Shown piece after piece: positions 12,371-25,375 of a stretch of 64,000 nucleotides of DNA. Within the stretch, counting starts at the first letter, position 1. Each line of letters opens with the position of its first letter. The DNA is from Panulirus ornatus (Eukaryota; Arthropoda; Malacostraca; Decapoda; Palinuridae): contig NC_092264.1 in assembly GCF_036320965.1 (NCBI RefSeq), positions 13,118,394-13,182,393 on the forward strand, read 5' to 3'. Under the pieces are notes generated by a model that searched no databases, was not told where the DNA came from, and saw nothing but the letters and a program-made list of their open reading frames with translations. The translations under genes were made by a program, and so were the position numbers.

Positions 12371-15300
12371 GGGTAGCTCATTCATGTGAATGTTGACTCT
12401 TTAATAAGCTCGATCAACTGTTGAAATGCGACTCTGGGCGGAAGATGGTCCAAATAGGAGAACTTAAGGTAGAGTTCCTGCGTTAAAGTAGCCGGATGAC
12501 GTCGTCTGATAGGTTGGGCTTGGACATGACCAATCATTGGTCAGATAGATGGTTTATAGGTACAAAATTCCGTCCTTCTCATGACGTCACTCGGGCAACT
12601 GTGAATAGCAACCCTACCTTATGATATCCTATTTGGTTTCTCTTCCCCTCACGTCGCCTTTCTTTGCCTCGCTAGCTCATTCATGTGTGAATGTAGAAGA
12701 CTCTTTGATAAGCTCGGTCAACTGCTGAAATGCGACTATGGTCGGAAGACGGTCCAAATAGAACATAATGCAGGTTTGCTGCTTTGAAGTAGTCGGCTGA
12801 CGTCATCTGATACGTGGAGTTTGGGATTAACCGACCAATCAATCATTGATGTGATAATTTGTGAGTTCAGAGCCCCGCCCTTCTCATGACATCACCCGGT
12901 AGCTCAGAGAAGGAACACTACCTTATGATATGCTTTTTGGTTTCTCTTCTGTTCACGGTGGCCTTTCTTGGCCTCGCTGGCTCATTCATGTGAATGTCGA
13001 CTCTTTAATAAGCTCGGTGAACTGCTGCAATGCGACTATGGGCGGAAGACGGTCCAAAAAGAACATGAGGTAGATTTGGTGTGTTGATGTACCCGGATGA
13101 CGTCATTTGATAGGTAGGGCTTGTAACTTACCGACCAATCATTGATCGATAATTTGTGGGTTCAGAGCCCCGCTCTTCTCATGACGTCACCCAGGAGCTC
13201 GGGCAACTGCTGAAATTGCTGAAATGCAACTCCTGGCAGAAGGCGGTTCAAATAGGAGGACATAATGTATGGTTGCTGCGTTGAAGTACACGGCTGACGT
13301 CATCTGATAGGTGGGCTTTGGCATTGACAGAACAATCATTCATTCATTAGATAACTTGTGGGTACAGAGCCCCGCTCTTTTCAAAACATCACCCTGGAGC
13401 TCAGAGAAGCAACCTTACCTTATGATGTCCTGTTTGGTTCTTCTTCCGTTCACGGTGGCCTTTCTTGGCCTTCTTGGCTTATTCATGTGAATGTCGACTC
13501 TTTAATAAGCTCGGACAACAGCTGAAATGAGACTCTGGCCGGAAGACGGTGCAAACAGGAGAACATAAGTTTGGGTTGCTGCGTTGAAGTACACGGCTGA
13601 CGTCATCTGATAGGTGGGGTTTGGCATTGACCGACCAATCATTCATTCATCAGATAACTTGTGGGTTCAGAGCCCCGCTCTTTTCAAAACATCACCCGGG
13701 AGCTCAGAGAAGCAACCTTACCTTATGATGTCCTGTTTGCTTCTTCTTCCGTTCACGGTGGCCTTTCTTGGCTTTGTTGGCTTATTCATGTGAATGTCGA
13801 CTCTTTAATAAGCTCGGACAACAGCTGAAATGCGACTCTGGGTGCAAGACGGTCCAAAAAGGAGAACATAAGGTAGATTTGGTGTGTTGATGTACCCGGA
13901 TGACGTCATTTGATAGATGAGGCTTGGAACTTACCGACCAATCATTGATCAGACAATTTGTGTGCTCAGAGCCCCGCTCTTCTCCTGACTGCACCCGGGA
14001 GCTCAGAGTAGCAACCCTACCTTATGATGTCCTGTTTGGTTCCTCTTCCCCTCACGTCGCCTTTCTTGGCCTCGGTAGCTCATTCATGTGAATGTTGACT
14101 CTTTAATAAGCTCGATCAACTGTTGAAATACGACTCTGGGTGGAAGCTTGTCCAAATAGGAGAACATAAGGTAGAGTTCCTGCGTTAAAGTAGCCGGATG
14201 ACGTCGTCTGATGGGTTGGGCTTGGACATGACCAATCATTGGTCAGATGGTTTATAGGAAAAAAATCCCGCCCTTCTCATGACGTCACTCGGGCAACTGA
14301 GAGTAGCAACCCTACCTTATGTGTTCCTATTTTGTTTGTCTTCCCCTCACGTCGACTTTATTTGCCTTGCTTGCTTATTCATGTGAATGTTGACTCTTTA
14401 ATATAAAAAGCTCGGTCAACTGCTGAAATGCGACTATGGTCGGAAGACGGTCCAAATAGGAGAACATAAGGTAGGGTTACTGCTTTGAAGTAGTCGGAAG
14501 ACGTCATGTGATACGTGGGGTTTGGGAATAACCTACCAATCATTGATGAGAAAATTTGTGGGTTCAGAGCCCCGCCCTTCTCATGACATCACCCGGGAGC
14601 TCAGAGAAGCAACCCTACCTTATGATGTGCTGTTTGGTTTCTCTTCTGGTCACGGTGGCCTTTATTGGCCTCTTTGGCTCATTCATGTGAATGTCGACTC
14701 TTTAATAAGCTCGGTCAACTGTTGCAATACGACTATGGGCGGAAGACGGTCCAAAAAGGAGAACGTAAGGTAGATTTGGTGTGTTGATGTACCCGGATGA
14801 CGTTATTTGATAGATGGGGCTTGGAACTTACCTACCAATCATTTATCAGACAATTTCTGTGTTCATAGCCCCGCTCTTCTCCTGACTGCACCCGGGAGCT
14901 CAGTGTAGCAACCCTATCTTATGATGTCCTGTTTGGTTCCTCTTCCCCTCACGTCGCCTTTCTTCGCCTCGGTAGCTCATTCATGTGAATGTTGACTCTT
15001 TAATAAGCTCGATCAACTGTTGAAATGCGACTCTGGGCGGAAGCTTGTCCAAATAGGAGAACATAAGGTAGAGTTCTTCCGTTAAAGTAGCCGGATGACG
15101 TCGTCTGATGGGTTGGGCTTGGACATGACCAATCATTGGTCAGATAGATACATGGTTTATAGGAAAAAAATCCCGCCCTTCCTCTAACGTCACTCGTGCA
15201 ACTGAGAGTAGCAACCCTACCTTATGTGTTCCTATTTGGTTTGGCTTCCCCTCACGTCGCCTTTATTTGCCTCGCTTGCTTATTCATGTGAATGTTGACT

Positions 15301-16706
15301 CTTTCATATAATAAGCTCGGTCAGCTGCTGAAATGTGACTATGGTCGGAAGACGGTCCAAATAGGAGAACATAAGGTAGGGTTGCTGCTTTGAAGTAGTC
15401 GGAAGACGTCATCTGATACGTGGGGTTTGGGAATAACCGACCAATCATTGATGAGAAAATTTTTTGGTTCAGAGCCCCGCCGTTCTCATGATATCACCCG
15501 TGAGCTCAGAGAAGCAACCCTACCTTATGATGTGCTGGTTGGTTTCTCTTCTGGTCACGGTGGCCTTTATTGGCCTCTTTGGCTCATTCATGTGAATGTC
15601 GACTCTTTAATAAGCTCGGTCAACTGTTGCAATGCGACTATGGGCGGAAGACGGTCCAAAAAGGAGAACATAAGGTAGATTTGGTGTGTTGATGTACCAG
15701 GATGACGTCATTTGATAGATGGGGCTTGGAACTTACTGACCAATCATTGATCAGGTAATTTGTGTGTTCAGAGCCCCGCTCTTCTCATGACGTCACCCGA
15801 GAGCTCAGAGTAGCAACGCAACCTTATGATGTCCTGTTTGGTTTCTCTTCCCCTCAGGTCGCCTTTCTTGGCCTCGCTGGCTCATTCATGTGAATGTCGA
15901 CTCTTTAATAAGCTCGGTGAACTGCTGCAATGCGACTATGGGCGGAAGACGGTCCAAAAAGGAGAACATGAGGTAGATTTAGTGTGTTGATGTACCCGGA
16001 TGACGTCATTTGATAGGTAGGGCTTGTAACTTACCGACCAATCATTGATCAGATAATTTGTGGGTTCAGAGCCCCGCTCTTCTCATGACGTCACCCGGGA
16101 GCTCGGGCAACTGCTGAAATTGCTGAAATGCAACTCCTGGCAGAAGGCGGTTCAAATAGGAGGACATAATGTATGGTTGCTGCGATGAAGTACACGGCTG
16201 ACGTCATCTGATAGGTGGGGTTTGGCATTGACCGACCAATCATTCATTCATCAGATAACTTGTGGGTTCAGAGCCCCGCTCTTTTCAAAACATCACCCTG
16301 GAGCTCAGAGAAGCAACCTTACCTTATGATGTCCTGTTTGGTTCTTCTTCCGTTCACGGTGGCCTTTCTTGGCCTTGTTGGCTTATTCATGTGAATGTCG
16401 ACTCTTTAATAAGCTCGGACAACAGCTGAAATGAGACTCTGGCCGGAAGACGGTGCAAACAGGAGAACATAAGTTTGGGTTGCTGCGTTGAAGTACACGG
16501 CTGACGTCATCTGATAGGTGGGGTTTGGCATTGACCGACCAATCATTCATTCATCAGATAACTTGTGGGTTCAGAGCCCCGCTCTTTTCAAAACATCACC
16601 CGGGAGCTCAGAGAAGCAACCTTACCTTATGATGTCCTGTTTGGTTCTTCTTCCGTTCACGGTGGCCTTTCTTGGCCTTGTTGGCTTATTCATGTGAATG
16701 TCGACT
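12371..16706. repeat. Array segment: A-B-D-E-E, then decamer F-A-B-G-A-B-C-D-E-E
   Basis: Cores near 12505, 12804, 13103, 13304 and 13605 are A, B, D, E, E. A decamer follows with cores near 13903 (F), 14200 (A), 14500 (B), 14800 (G), 15100 (A), 15406 (B), 15705 (C), 16003 (D), 16202 (E) and 16503 (E), and the next F is near 16803, a period of about 2.9 kb. The same decamer order returns at 25.5, 32.3, 35.2 and 39.5 kb. Confidence 0.82.
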
Positions 16707-19700
16707 CTATAAGCTCGGACAACAGCTGAAATGCGACTCTGGGTGCAAGACGGTCCAAAAAGGAGAACATAAGGTAGATTTGGTGTGTTGATGTACCCGG
16801 ATGACGTCATTTGATAGATGAGGCTTGGAACTTACCGACCAATCACTGATCAGATAATTTGTGTGTTCAGAGCCCCGCTCTTCTCCTGACTGCACCCGGG
16901 AGCTCAGAGTAGCAACCCTACCTTATGATGTCCTGTTTGGTTCCTCTTTCCCTAACGTCGCCTTTCTTGGCCTCGGTAGCTCATTCATGTGAATGTTGAC
17001 TCTTTAATAAGCTCGATCAACTGTTGAAATGCGACTCTGGGTGGAAGACGGTCCAAATAGGAGAACATAAGGTAGAGTTCCTGCGTCAAAGTAGCCGGAT
17101 GACGTCGTCTGATGGGTTGGGCTTGGACATGACCAATCATTGGTCAGATGGTTTATAGGAAAAAAATCCCGCCCTTCTCATGACGTCACTCGGGCAACTG
17201 AGAGTAGCAACCCTACCTTATGTGTTCCTATCTTGTTTGTCTTCCCCCCACGTCGCCTTTATTTGCCTCGCTTGCTTATTCATGTGAATGTTGACTCTTT
17301 AATATAAAAAGCTCGGTCAACTGCTGAAATGCGACTATGGTCGGAAGACGGTCCAAATAGGAGAACATAAGGTAGGGTTACTGCTTTGAAGTAGTCGGAA
17401 GACGTCTTGTGATACGTGGGGTCTGGGAATAACCGACCAATCATTGATGAGAAAATTTGTGGGTTCAGAGCCCCGCCCTTCTCATGACATCACCCGGGAG
17501 CTAAGAGAAGCAACCCTACCTTATGATGTGCTGTTTGGTTTCTCTTCTGCTCGAGGTGGCCTTTCTTGGCCTCTTTGGCTCATTCATGTGAATGTCGACT
17601 CTTTAATAAGCTCGGTCAACTGTTGCAATGCGACTATGGGCGGAAGACGGTCCAAAAAGGAGAACATGAGGTAGATTTGGTGGGTTGATATACCCGGATG
17701 ACGTCATTTGATAGGTAGGGCTTGTAACTTACCGACCAATCATTGATCAGATAATTTGTGGGTTCAGAGCCCCGCTCTTCTCATGACGTCACCCGGGAGC
17801 TCGGGCAACTGCTGAAATTGCTGAAATGCAACTCCTGGCAGAAGGCGGTTCAAATAGGAGGACATAATGTATGGTTGCTGCGTTGAAGTACACGGGTGAC
17901 GTCATCTGATAGGTGGGGTTTGGCATTGACCGACCAATCATTCATTCATCAGATAACTTGTGGGTTCAGAGCCCCGCTCTTTTCAAAACATCACCCGGGA
18001 GCTCAGAGAATCAACCTTACCTTATGATGTCCTGTTTGGTTCTTCATCCGTTCACGGTGGCCTTTCTTGGCCTTGTTGGCTTATTCATGTGAATGTCGAC
18101 TCTATAAGCTCGGACAACAGCTGAAATGCGACTCTGGGTGCAAGACTGTCCAAAAAGGAGAACATAAGGTAGATTTGGTGTGTTGATGTACCCGGATGAC
18201 GTCATTTGATAGATGAGGCTTGGAACTTACCGACCAATCACTGATCAGACAATTTGTGTGTTCAGAGCCCCGTTCTTCTCCTGACTGCACCCGGGAGCTC
18301 AGAGTAGCAGCCCTACCTTATGATGTCCTGTTTGGTTCCTCTTCCCCTCACGTCGCCTTTCTTGGCCTCGGTAGCTCATTCATGTGAATGTTGACTCTTT
18401 AATATGCTCGATCAACTGTTGAAATGCGACTCTGGGTGGAAGACGGTCCAAATAGGAGAACATAAGGTAGAGTTCCTGCGTTAAAGTAGCCGGATGACGT
18501 CGTCTGATGGGTTGGGCTTGGACATGACCAATCATTGGTCAGATGGTTTATAGGAAAAAAATCCCGCCCTTCTCATGACGTCACTCGGGCAACTGAGAGT
18601 AGCAACCCTACCTTATGTGTTCCTATTTTGTTTGTCTTCCCCTCACGTCGCCTTTATTTGCCTCGCTTGCTTATTCATGTGAATGTTGACTCTTTGATAT
18701 AAAGAGCGAGGTCAACTGCTGAAATGCGACTATGGTCGGAAGACGGTCCAAATAGGAGAACATAAGGTAGGGTTACTGCTTTGAAGTAGTCGGAAGACGT
18801 CATGTGATACGTGGGGTTTGGGAATAACCGACCAATCATTGATGAGAAAATTTGTGGGTTCAGAGCCCCGCCCTTCTCATGACATCACCCGGGAGCTAAG
18901 TGAAGCAACCCTACCTTATGATGTGCTGTTTTGTTTCTCTTCTGCTCACGGTGGCCTTTATTGGCCTCTTTGGCTCATTCATGTGAATGTCGACTCTTTA
19001 ATAAGCTCGGTCAACTGTTGCAATGCGACTATGGGCGGAAGACGATTCAAAAAGGAGAACATGAGGTAGATTTGGTGTGTTGATGTACCCGGATGACGTC
19101 ATTTGATAGGTAGGGCTTGTAACTTACCGACCAATCATTGATCAGACAATTTGTGGGTTCAGAGCCCCGCTCTTCTCATGACGTCACCCGGGAGCTCGGG
19201 CAACTGCTGAAATTGCTGAAATGCAACTCCTGGCAGAAGGCGGTTCAAATAGGAGGACATAATGTATGTTTGCTGCGTTGAAGTACACGGCTGACGTCAT
19301 CTGATAGGTGGGGTTTGGCATTGACCGACCAATCATTCATTCATCAGATAACTTGTGGGTTCAGAGCCCCGCTCTTTTCAAAACATCACCCGGGAGCTCA
19401 GAGAAGCAACCTTACCTTATGATGTCCTGTTTGCTTCTTCTTCCGTTCACGGTGGCCTTTCTTGGCCTTGTTGGCTTATTCATGTGAATGTCGACTCTTT
19501 AATAAGCTCGGACAACAGGTGAAATGAAACTCTGGCCGGAAGACGGTGCAAACAGGAGAACATAAGTTTGGGTTGCTGCGTTGAAGTACACGGCTGACGT
19601 CATCTGATAGGTGGGGTTTGGCATTGACCGACCAATCATTCATTCATCAGATAACTTGTGGGTTCAGAGCCCCGCTCTTTTCAAAACATCACCCGGGAGC

Positions 19701-22700
19701 TCAGAGAAGCAACCTTACCTTATGAGGTCCTGTTTGGTTCTTCTTCCGTTCACGGTGACCTTTCTTGGCCTTGTTGGCTTATTCATTTGAATGTCGACTC
19801 TTTGATAAGCTCGGACAACAGCTGAAATGCGACTCTGGGTGGAAGACGGTCCAAAAAGGAGAACATAAGGTAGATTTGGTGTGTTGATGTACCCGGATGA
19901 CGTCATTTGATAGGTGAGGCTTGGAACTTACCGACCAATCATTGATCAGACTATTTGTGTGTTCAGAGCCCCGCTCTTCTCCTGACTGCACCCGGGAGCT
20001 CAGATTAGCAACCCTACCTTATGATGTCCTGTTTGGTTCCTCTTCTCCTCACGTCGCCTTTCTTGGCCTCGGTAGCTCATTCATGTGAATGATGACTCTT
20101 TAATAAGCTCGATCAACTGTTGAAATGCGACTCTGGGTGGAAGCTTGTCCAAATAGGAGAACATAAGGTAGAGTTCCTGCGTTAAAGTAGCCGGATGACG
20201 TCGTCTGATGGGTTGGGCTTGGACATGACCAATCATTGGTCAGATGGTTTATAGGAAAAAAATCCCGCCCTTCTCATGACGTCACTCGGGCAACTGAGAG
20301 TAGCAACCCTTCCTTATGTGTTCCTATTTTGTTTGTCTTCCCCTCACGTCGCCTTTATTTGCCTCGCTTGCTTATTCATGTGAATGTTGACTCTTTAATA
20401 TAAAGATCTCGGTCAACTGCTGAAATGCGACTATGGTCGGAAGACGGTCCAAATAGGAGAACATAAGGTAGGGTTACTGCTTTGAAGTAGTCGGAAGACG
20501 TAATGTGATACGTGGGGTTTGGGAATAACCGACCAATCATTGATGAGAAAATTTGTGGGTTGAGAGCCCCGCCCTTCTCATGACATCACCCGGGAGCTAA
20601 GAGAAGCAACCCTACCTTATGATGTGCTGTTTGGTTTCTCTTCTGCTCACGGTGGCCTTTCTTGGCCTCTTTGGCTCATTCATGTGAATGTCGACTCTTT
20701 AATAAGCTCGGTCAACTGTTGCAATGCGACTATGGGTGGAAGACGGTTCAAAAAGAACATGAGGTAGATTTGGTGGGTTGATATACCCGGATGACGTCAT
20801 TTGATAGGTAGGGCTTGTAACTTACCGACGAATCATTGATCAGATAATTTGTGGGTTCAGAGCCCCGCTCTTCTCATGACGTCACCCGGGAGCTCAGGCA
20901 ACTGCTGAAATTGCTGAAATGCAACTCCTGGCAGAAGGCGGTTCAAATAGGAGGACATAATGTATGGTTGCTGCGTTGAAGTACACGGCTGACGTCATCT
21001 GATAGGTGGGGTTTGGCATTGACCGACCAATGATTCATTCATCAGATAACTTGTGGGTTCAGAGCCCCGCTCTTTTCAAAACATCACCCGGGAGCTCAGA
21101 GAAGCAACCTTACCTTATGATGTCCTGTTTGGTTCTTCTTCCGTTCACGGTGGCCTTTCTTGGCCTTGTTGGCTTATTCATGTGAATGTCGACTCTAATA
21201 AGCTCGGACAACAGCTGAAATGCGACTCTGGGTGCAAGACAGTCCAAAAAGGAGAACATAAGGTAGATTTGGTGTGTTGATGTACCCGGATGATGTCATT
21301 TGATAGATGAGGCTTGGAAATTACCGACCAATCACTGATCAGACAATTTGTGTTCATAGCCCCGCTCTTCTGACTGCACCCGGGAGCTCAGAGTAGCAAC
21401 CATACCTTATGATGTCCTGTTTGGTTCCTCTTCCCCTCACGTCGCCTTTCTTGGCCTCGGTAGCTCATTCATGTGAATGTTGACTCTTTAATAAGCTCGA
21501 TCAACTGTTGAAATGCGACTCTGGGTGGAAGACGGTCCAAATAGGAGAACATAAGGTAGAGTTCCTGCTCTAAAGTAGCCGGATGACGTCGTCTGATGGG
21601 TTGGGCTTGGACATGACCAATCATTGGTCAGATGGTTTATAGGAAAAAAATCCCGCACTTCTCATGACGTCACTCGGGCAACTGAGAGTAGCAACCCTAC
21701 CTTATGTGTTCCTATTTTGTTTGTCTTCCCCTCACGTCGCCTTTATTTGCCTCGCTTGCTTATTCATGTGAATGTTGACTCTTTAATATAAAAAGCTCGG
21801 TCAACTGCTGAAATGCGACTATGGTCGGAAGACGTTCCAAATAGGAGAACATAAGGTAGGGTTGCTGCTTTGAAGTAGTCGGAAGACGTCATGTGATACG
21901 TGAGGTTTGGGAATAACCGACCAATCATTGATGAGAAAATTTGTGGGTTCAGAGCCCCGCCCTTCTCATGACATCACCCTGTAGCTAAGAGAAGCAACCC
22001 TACCTTATGATGTGCTGTTTGGTTTCTCTTCTGCTCACGGTGGCCTTTCTTGGCCTCTTTGGCTCATTCATGTGAATGTCGACTCTTTAATAAGCTCGGT
22101 CAACTGTTGCAATGCGACTATGGGCGGAAGACGGTCCAAAAAGGAGAACATGAGGTAGATTTGGTGTGTTGATGTACCCGGATGACGTCATTTGATAGGT
22201 AGGGCTTGTAACTTACCGATCAATCATTGATCAGATAATTTGTGGGTTCAGAGCCCCGCTCTTCTCATGACGTCACCCGGGAGCTCGGGCAACTGCTGAA
22301 ATTGCTGAAATGCAACTCCTGGCAGAAGGCGGTTCAAATAGGAGGATATAATGTATGGCTGCTGCGTTGAAGTACACGGCTAACGTCATCTGATAGGTGG
22401 GGTTTGGCATTGACCGACCAATCATTCATTCATCAGATAACTTGTGGGTTCAGAGCCCCGCTCTTTTCAAAAAATCACCCGGGAGCTCAGAGAACCAACC
22501 TTACCTTATGATGTCTTATTTGGTTCTTCTTCCGTTCACGGTGGCCTTTCTTGGCCTTGTTGGCTTATTCATGTGAATGTCGACTCTTTAATAAGCTCGG
22601 ACAACAGCTGAAATGCGACTCTGGGTGCAAGACGGTCCAAAAAGGAGAACATAAGGTAGATTTGGTGTGTTGATGTACCCGGATGACGTCATTTGATAGA

Positions 22701-25375
22701 TGAGGCTTGGAACTTACCGACCAATCATTGATCAGACAATTTGTGTGTTCAGAGCCCCGCTCTTCTCCTGACTGCACCCGGGAGCTCAGAGTAACAACCA
22801 TACCTTATGATGTCCTGTTTGGTTTCCCTTCTCCTCACGTCGCTTTTCTTGGCCTCGGTAGCTCATTCATGTGAATGTTGACTCTTTAATAAGCTCGATC
22901 AACTGTTGAAATGCGACTCTGGGTGGAAGACGGTCCAAATAGGAGAACATAAGGTAGAGTTCCTGCGTTAAAGTAGCCGGATGACGTCGTCTGATGGGTT
23001 GGGCTTGGACATGACCAATCATTGGTCAGATGGTTTATAGGAAAAAAATCCTGCCCTTCTCATGACGTCACTCGGGCAACTGAGAGTAGCAACCCTACCT
23101 TATGTGTTCCTATTTTGTTTGTCTTCCCCTCACGTCGCCTTTATTTGCCTCGCTTGCTTATTCATGTGAATGTTGACTCTTTAATATAAAGATCTCGGTC
23201 AACTGCTGAAATGCGACTATGGTCGGAAGACGGTCCAAATAGGAGAACATAAGGTAGGGTTACTGCTTTGAAGTAGTCGGAAGACGTCATGTGATACGTG
23301 GGGTTTGGGGATAACCGACCAATCATTGATGAGAAAATTTGTGGGTTCAGAGCCCCGCCCTTCTCATGACATCACCCGGGAGCTAAGAGAAGCAACCCTA
23401 CCTTATGATGTGCTGTTTGGTTTCTCCTCTGCTCACGGTGGCCTTTCTTGGCCTCTTTGGCTCATTCATGTGAATGTCGACTCTTTAATAAGCTCGGTCA
23501 ACTGTTGCAATGCGACTATGGGTAGAAGACGGTTCAAAAAGGAGAACATGAGGTAGATTTGATGGGTTGATATACCCGGATGACGTCATTTGATAGGTAG
23601 GGCTTGTAACTTACCGACCAATCATTGATCAGATAATTTGTGGGTTCAGAGCCCCACTCTTCTCATGACTTCACCCGGGAGCTCGGGCAACTGCTGAAAT
23701 TGCTGAAATGCAACTCCTGGCAGAAGGCGGTTCAAATAGGACATAATGTATTGTTGCTGCATTGAAGTATACGGCTGACGTCATCTGATAGGTGGGGTTT
23801 GGCATTGACCGACCAATCATTCATTCATCAGATAACTTGTGGGTTCAGAGCCCCGCTCTTTTCAAAACATCACCCGGGAGCTCAGAGAAGCAACCTTACC
23901 TTATGATGTCCTGTTTGGTTCTTCTTCCGTTCACGGTGGCCTTTCTTGGCCTTGTTGGCTTATTCATGTGAATGTTGACTCTATAAGCTCGGACAACAGC
24001 TGAAATGCGACTCTGGGTGCAAGACGGTCCAAAAAGGAGAACATAAGGTAAATTTGGTGTGTTGATGTACCCGGATGACGTCATTTGATAGATGAGGCTT
24101 GGAACTTACCGACCAATCACTGATCAGATAATTTGTGTGTTCAGAGCCTCGCTCTTCTCCTGACTGCACCCGGGAGCTCAGAGTAGCAACCCTACCTTAT
24201 GATGTCCTGTTTGGTTCCTCTTTCCCTCACGTCGCCTTTCTTGGCCTCGGTAGCTCATTCATGTGAATGTTGACTCTTTGATAAGCTCGATCAACTGTTG
24301 AAATGCGACTCTGGGTGGAAGACGGTCCAAATAGGAGAACATAAGGTAGAGTTCCTGCGTTAAAGTAGCCGGATGACGTCGTCTGATGGGTTGGGCTTGG
24401 ACATGACCAATCATTGGTCAGATGGTTTATAGGAAAAAAATCCCGCCCTTCTCATGACGTCACTCGGGCAACTGAGAGTAGCAACCCTACCTTATGTGTT
24501 CCTATTTTGTTTGTCTTCCCCTCACGTCGCCTTTATTTGCCTCGCTTGCTTATTCATGTGAATGTTGACTCTTTAATATAAAAAGCTCGGTCAACTGCTG
24601 AAATGCGACTATGGTCGGAAGACGGTCCAAATAGGAGAACATAAGGTAGGGTTACTGCTTTGAAGTAGTCGGAAGATGTCATGTGATACGTGGGGTTTGG
24701 GAATAACCGACCAATCATTGATGAGAAAATTTGTGGGTTCAGAGCCCCGCCCTTCTCATGACATCACCCGGGAGCTAAGAGAAGCAACCCTACCTTATGA
24801 TGTGCTGTTTGGTTTCTCTTCTGCTCACGGTGGCCTTTCTTGGCCTCTTTGGCTCATTCATGTGAATGTCGACTCTTTAATAAGCTCGGTCAACTGTTGC
24901 AATGCGACTATGGGCGGAAGACGGTCCAAAAAGGAGAACATGAGGTAGATTTGGTGTGTTGATGAACCCGGATGACGTCATTTGATAGGTAGGGCTTGTA
25001 ACTTACCGACCAATCATTGATCAGATAATTTGTGGGTTCAGAGCCCCGCTCTTCTCATGACGTCACCCGGGAGCTCGGGCAACTGCTGAAATTGCTGAAA
25101 TGCAACTCCTGGCAGAAGGCGGTTCAAATAGGAGGATATAATGTATGGTTGCTGCGTTGAAGTACATGGCTGACGTCATCTGATAGGTGGGGTTTGGCAT
25201 TGACCGACCAATCATTCATTCATCAGATAACTTGTGGGTTCAGAGCCCCGCTCTTTTCAAAACATCACCCGGGAGCTCAGAGAAGCAACCTTACCTTATG
25301 AGGTCCTGTTTGGTTCTTCTTCCGTTCACGGTGGCCTTTCTTGGCCTTGTTGGCTTATTCATGTGAATGTCGACT
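16707..25375. repeat. ~1.39-kb pentamer HOR F-A-B-D-E, six rounds
   Basis: F monomers recur near 16803, 18198, 19899, 21292, 22685, 24079 and 25472. Five of the six steps are 1393-1395 bp and each reads F-A-B-D-E. The step from 18198 to 19899 is about 1.70 kb because it has a second E monomer (cores near 19292 and 19600). The tight spacing and shared variants, such as the shortened GACTCTATAAGCTCGG at the E/F junction in several rounds, indicate local amplification of a pentamer from the older E-E form. Confidence 0.87.
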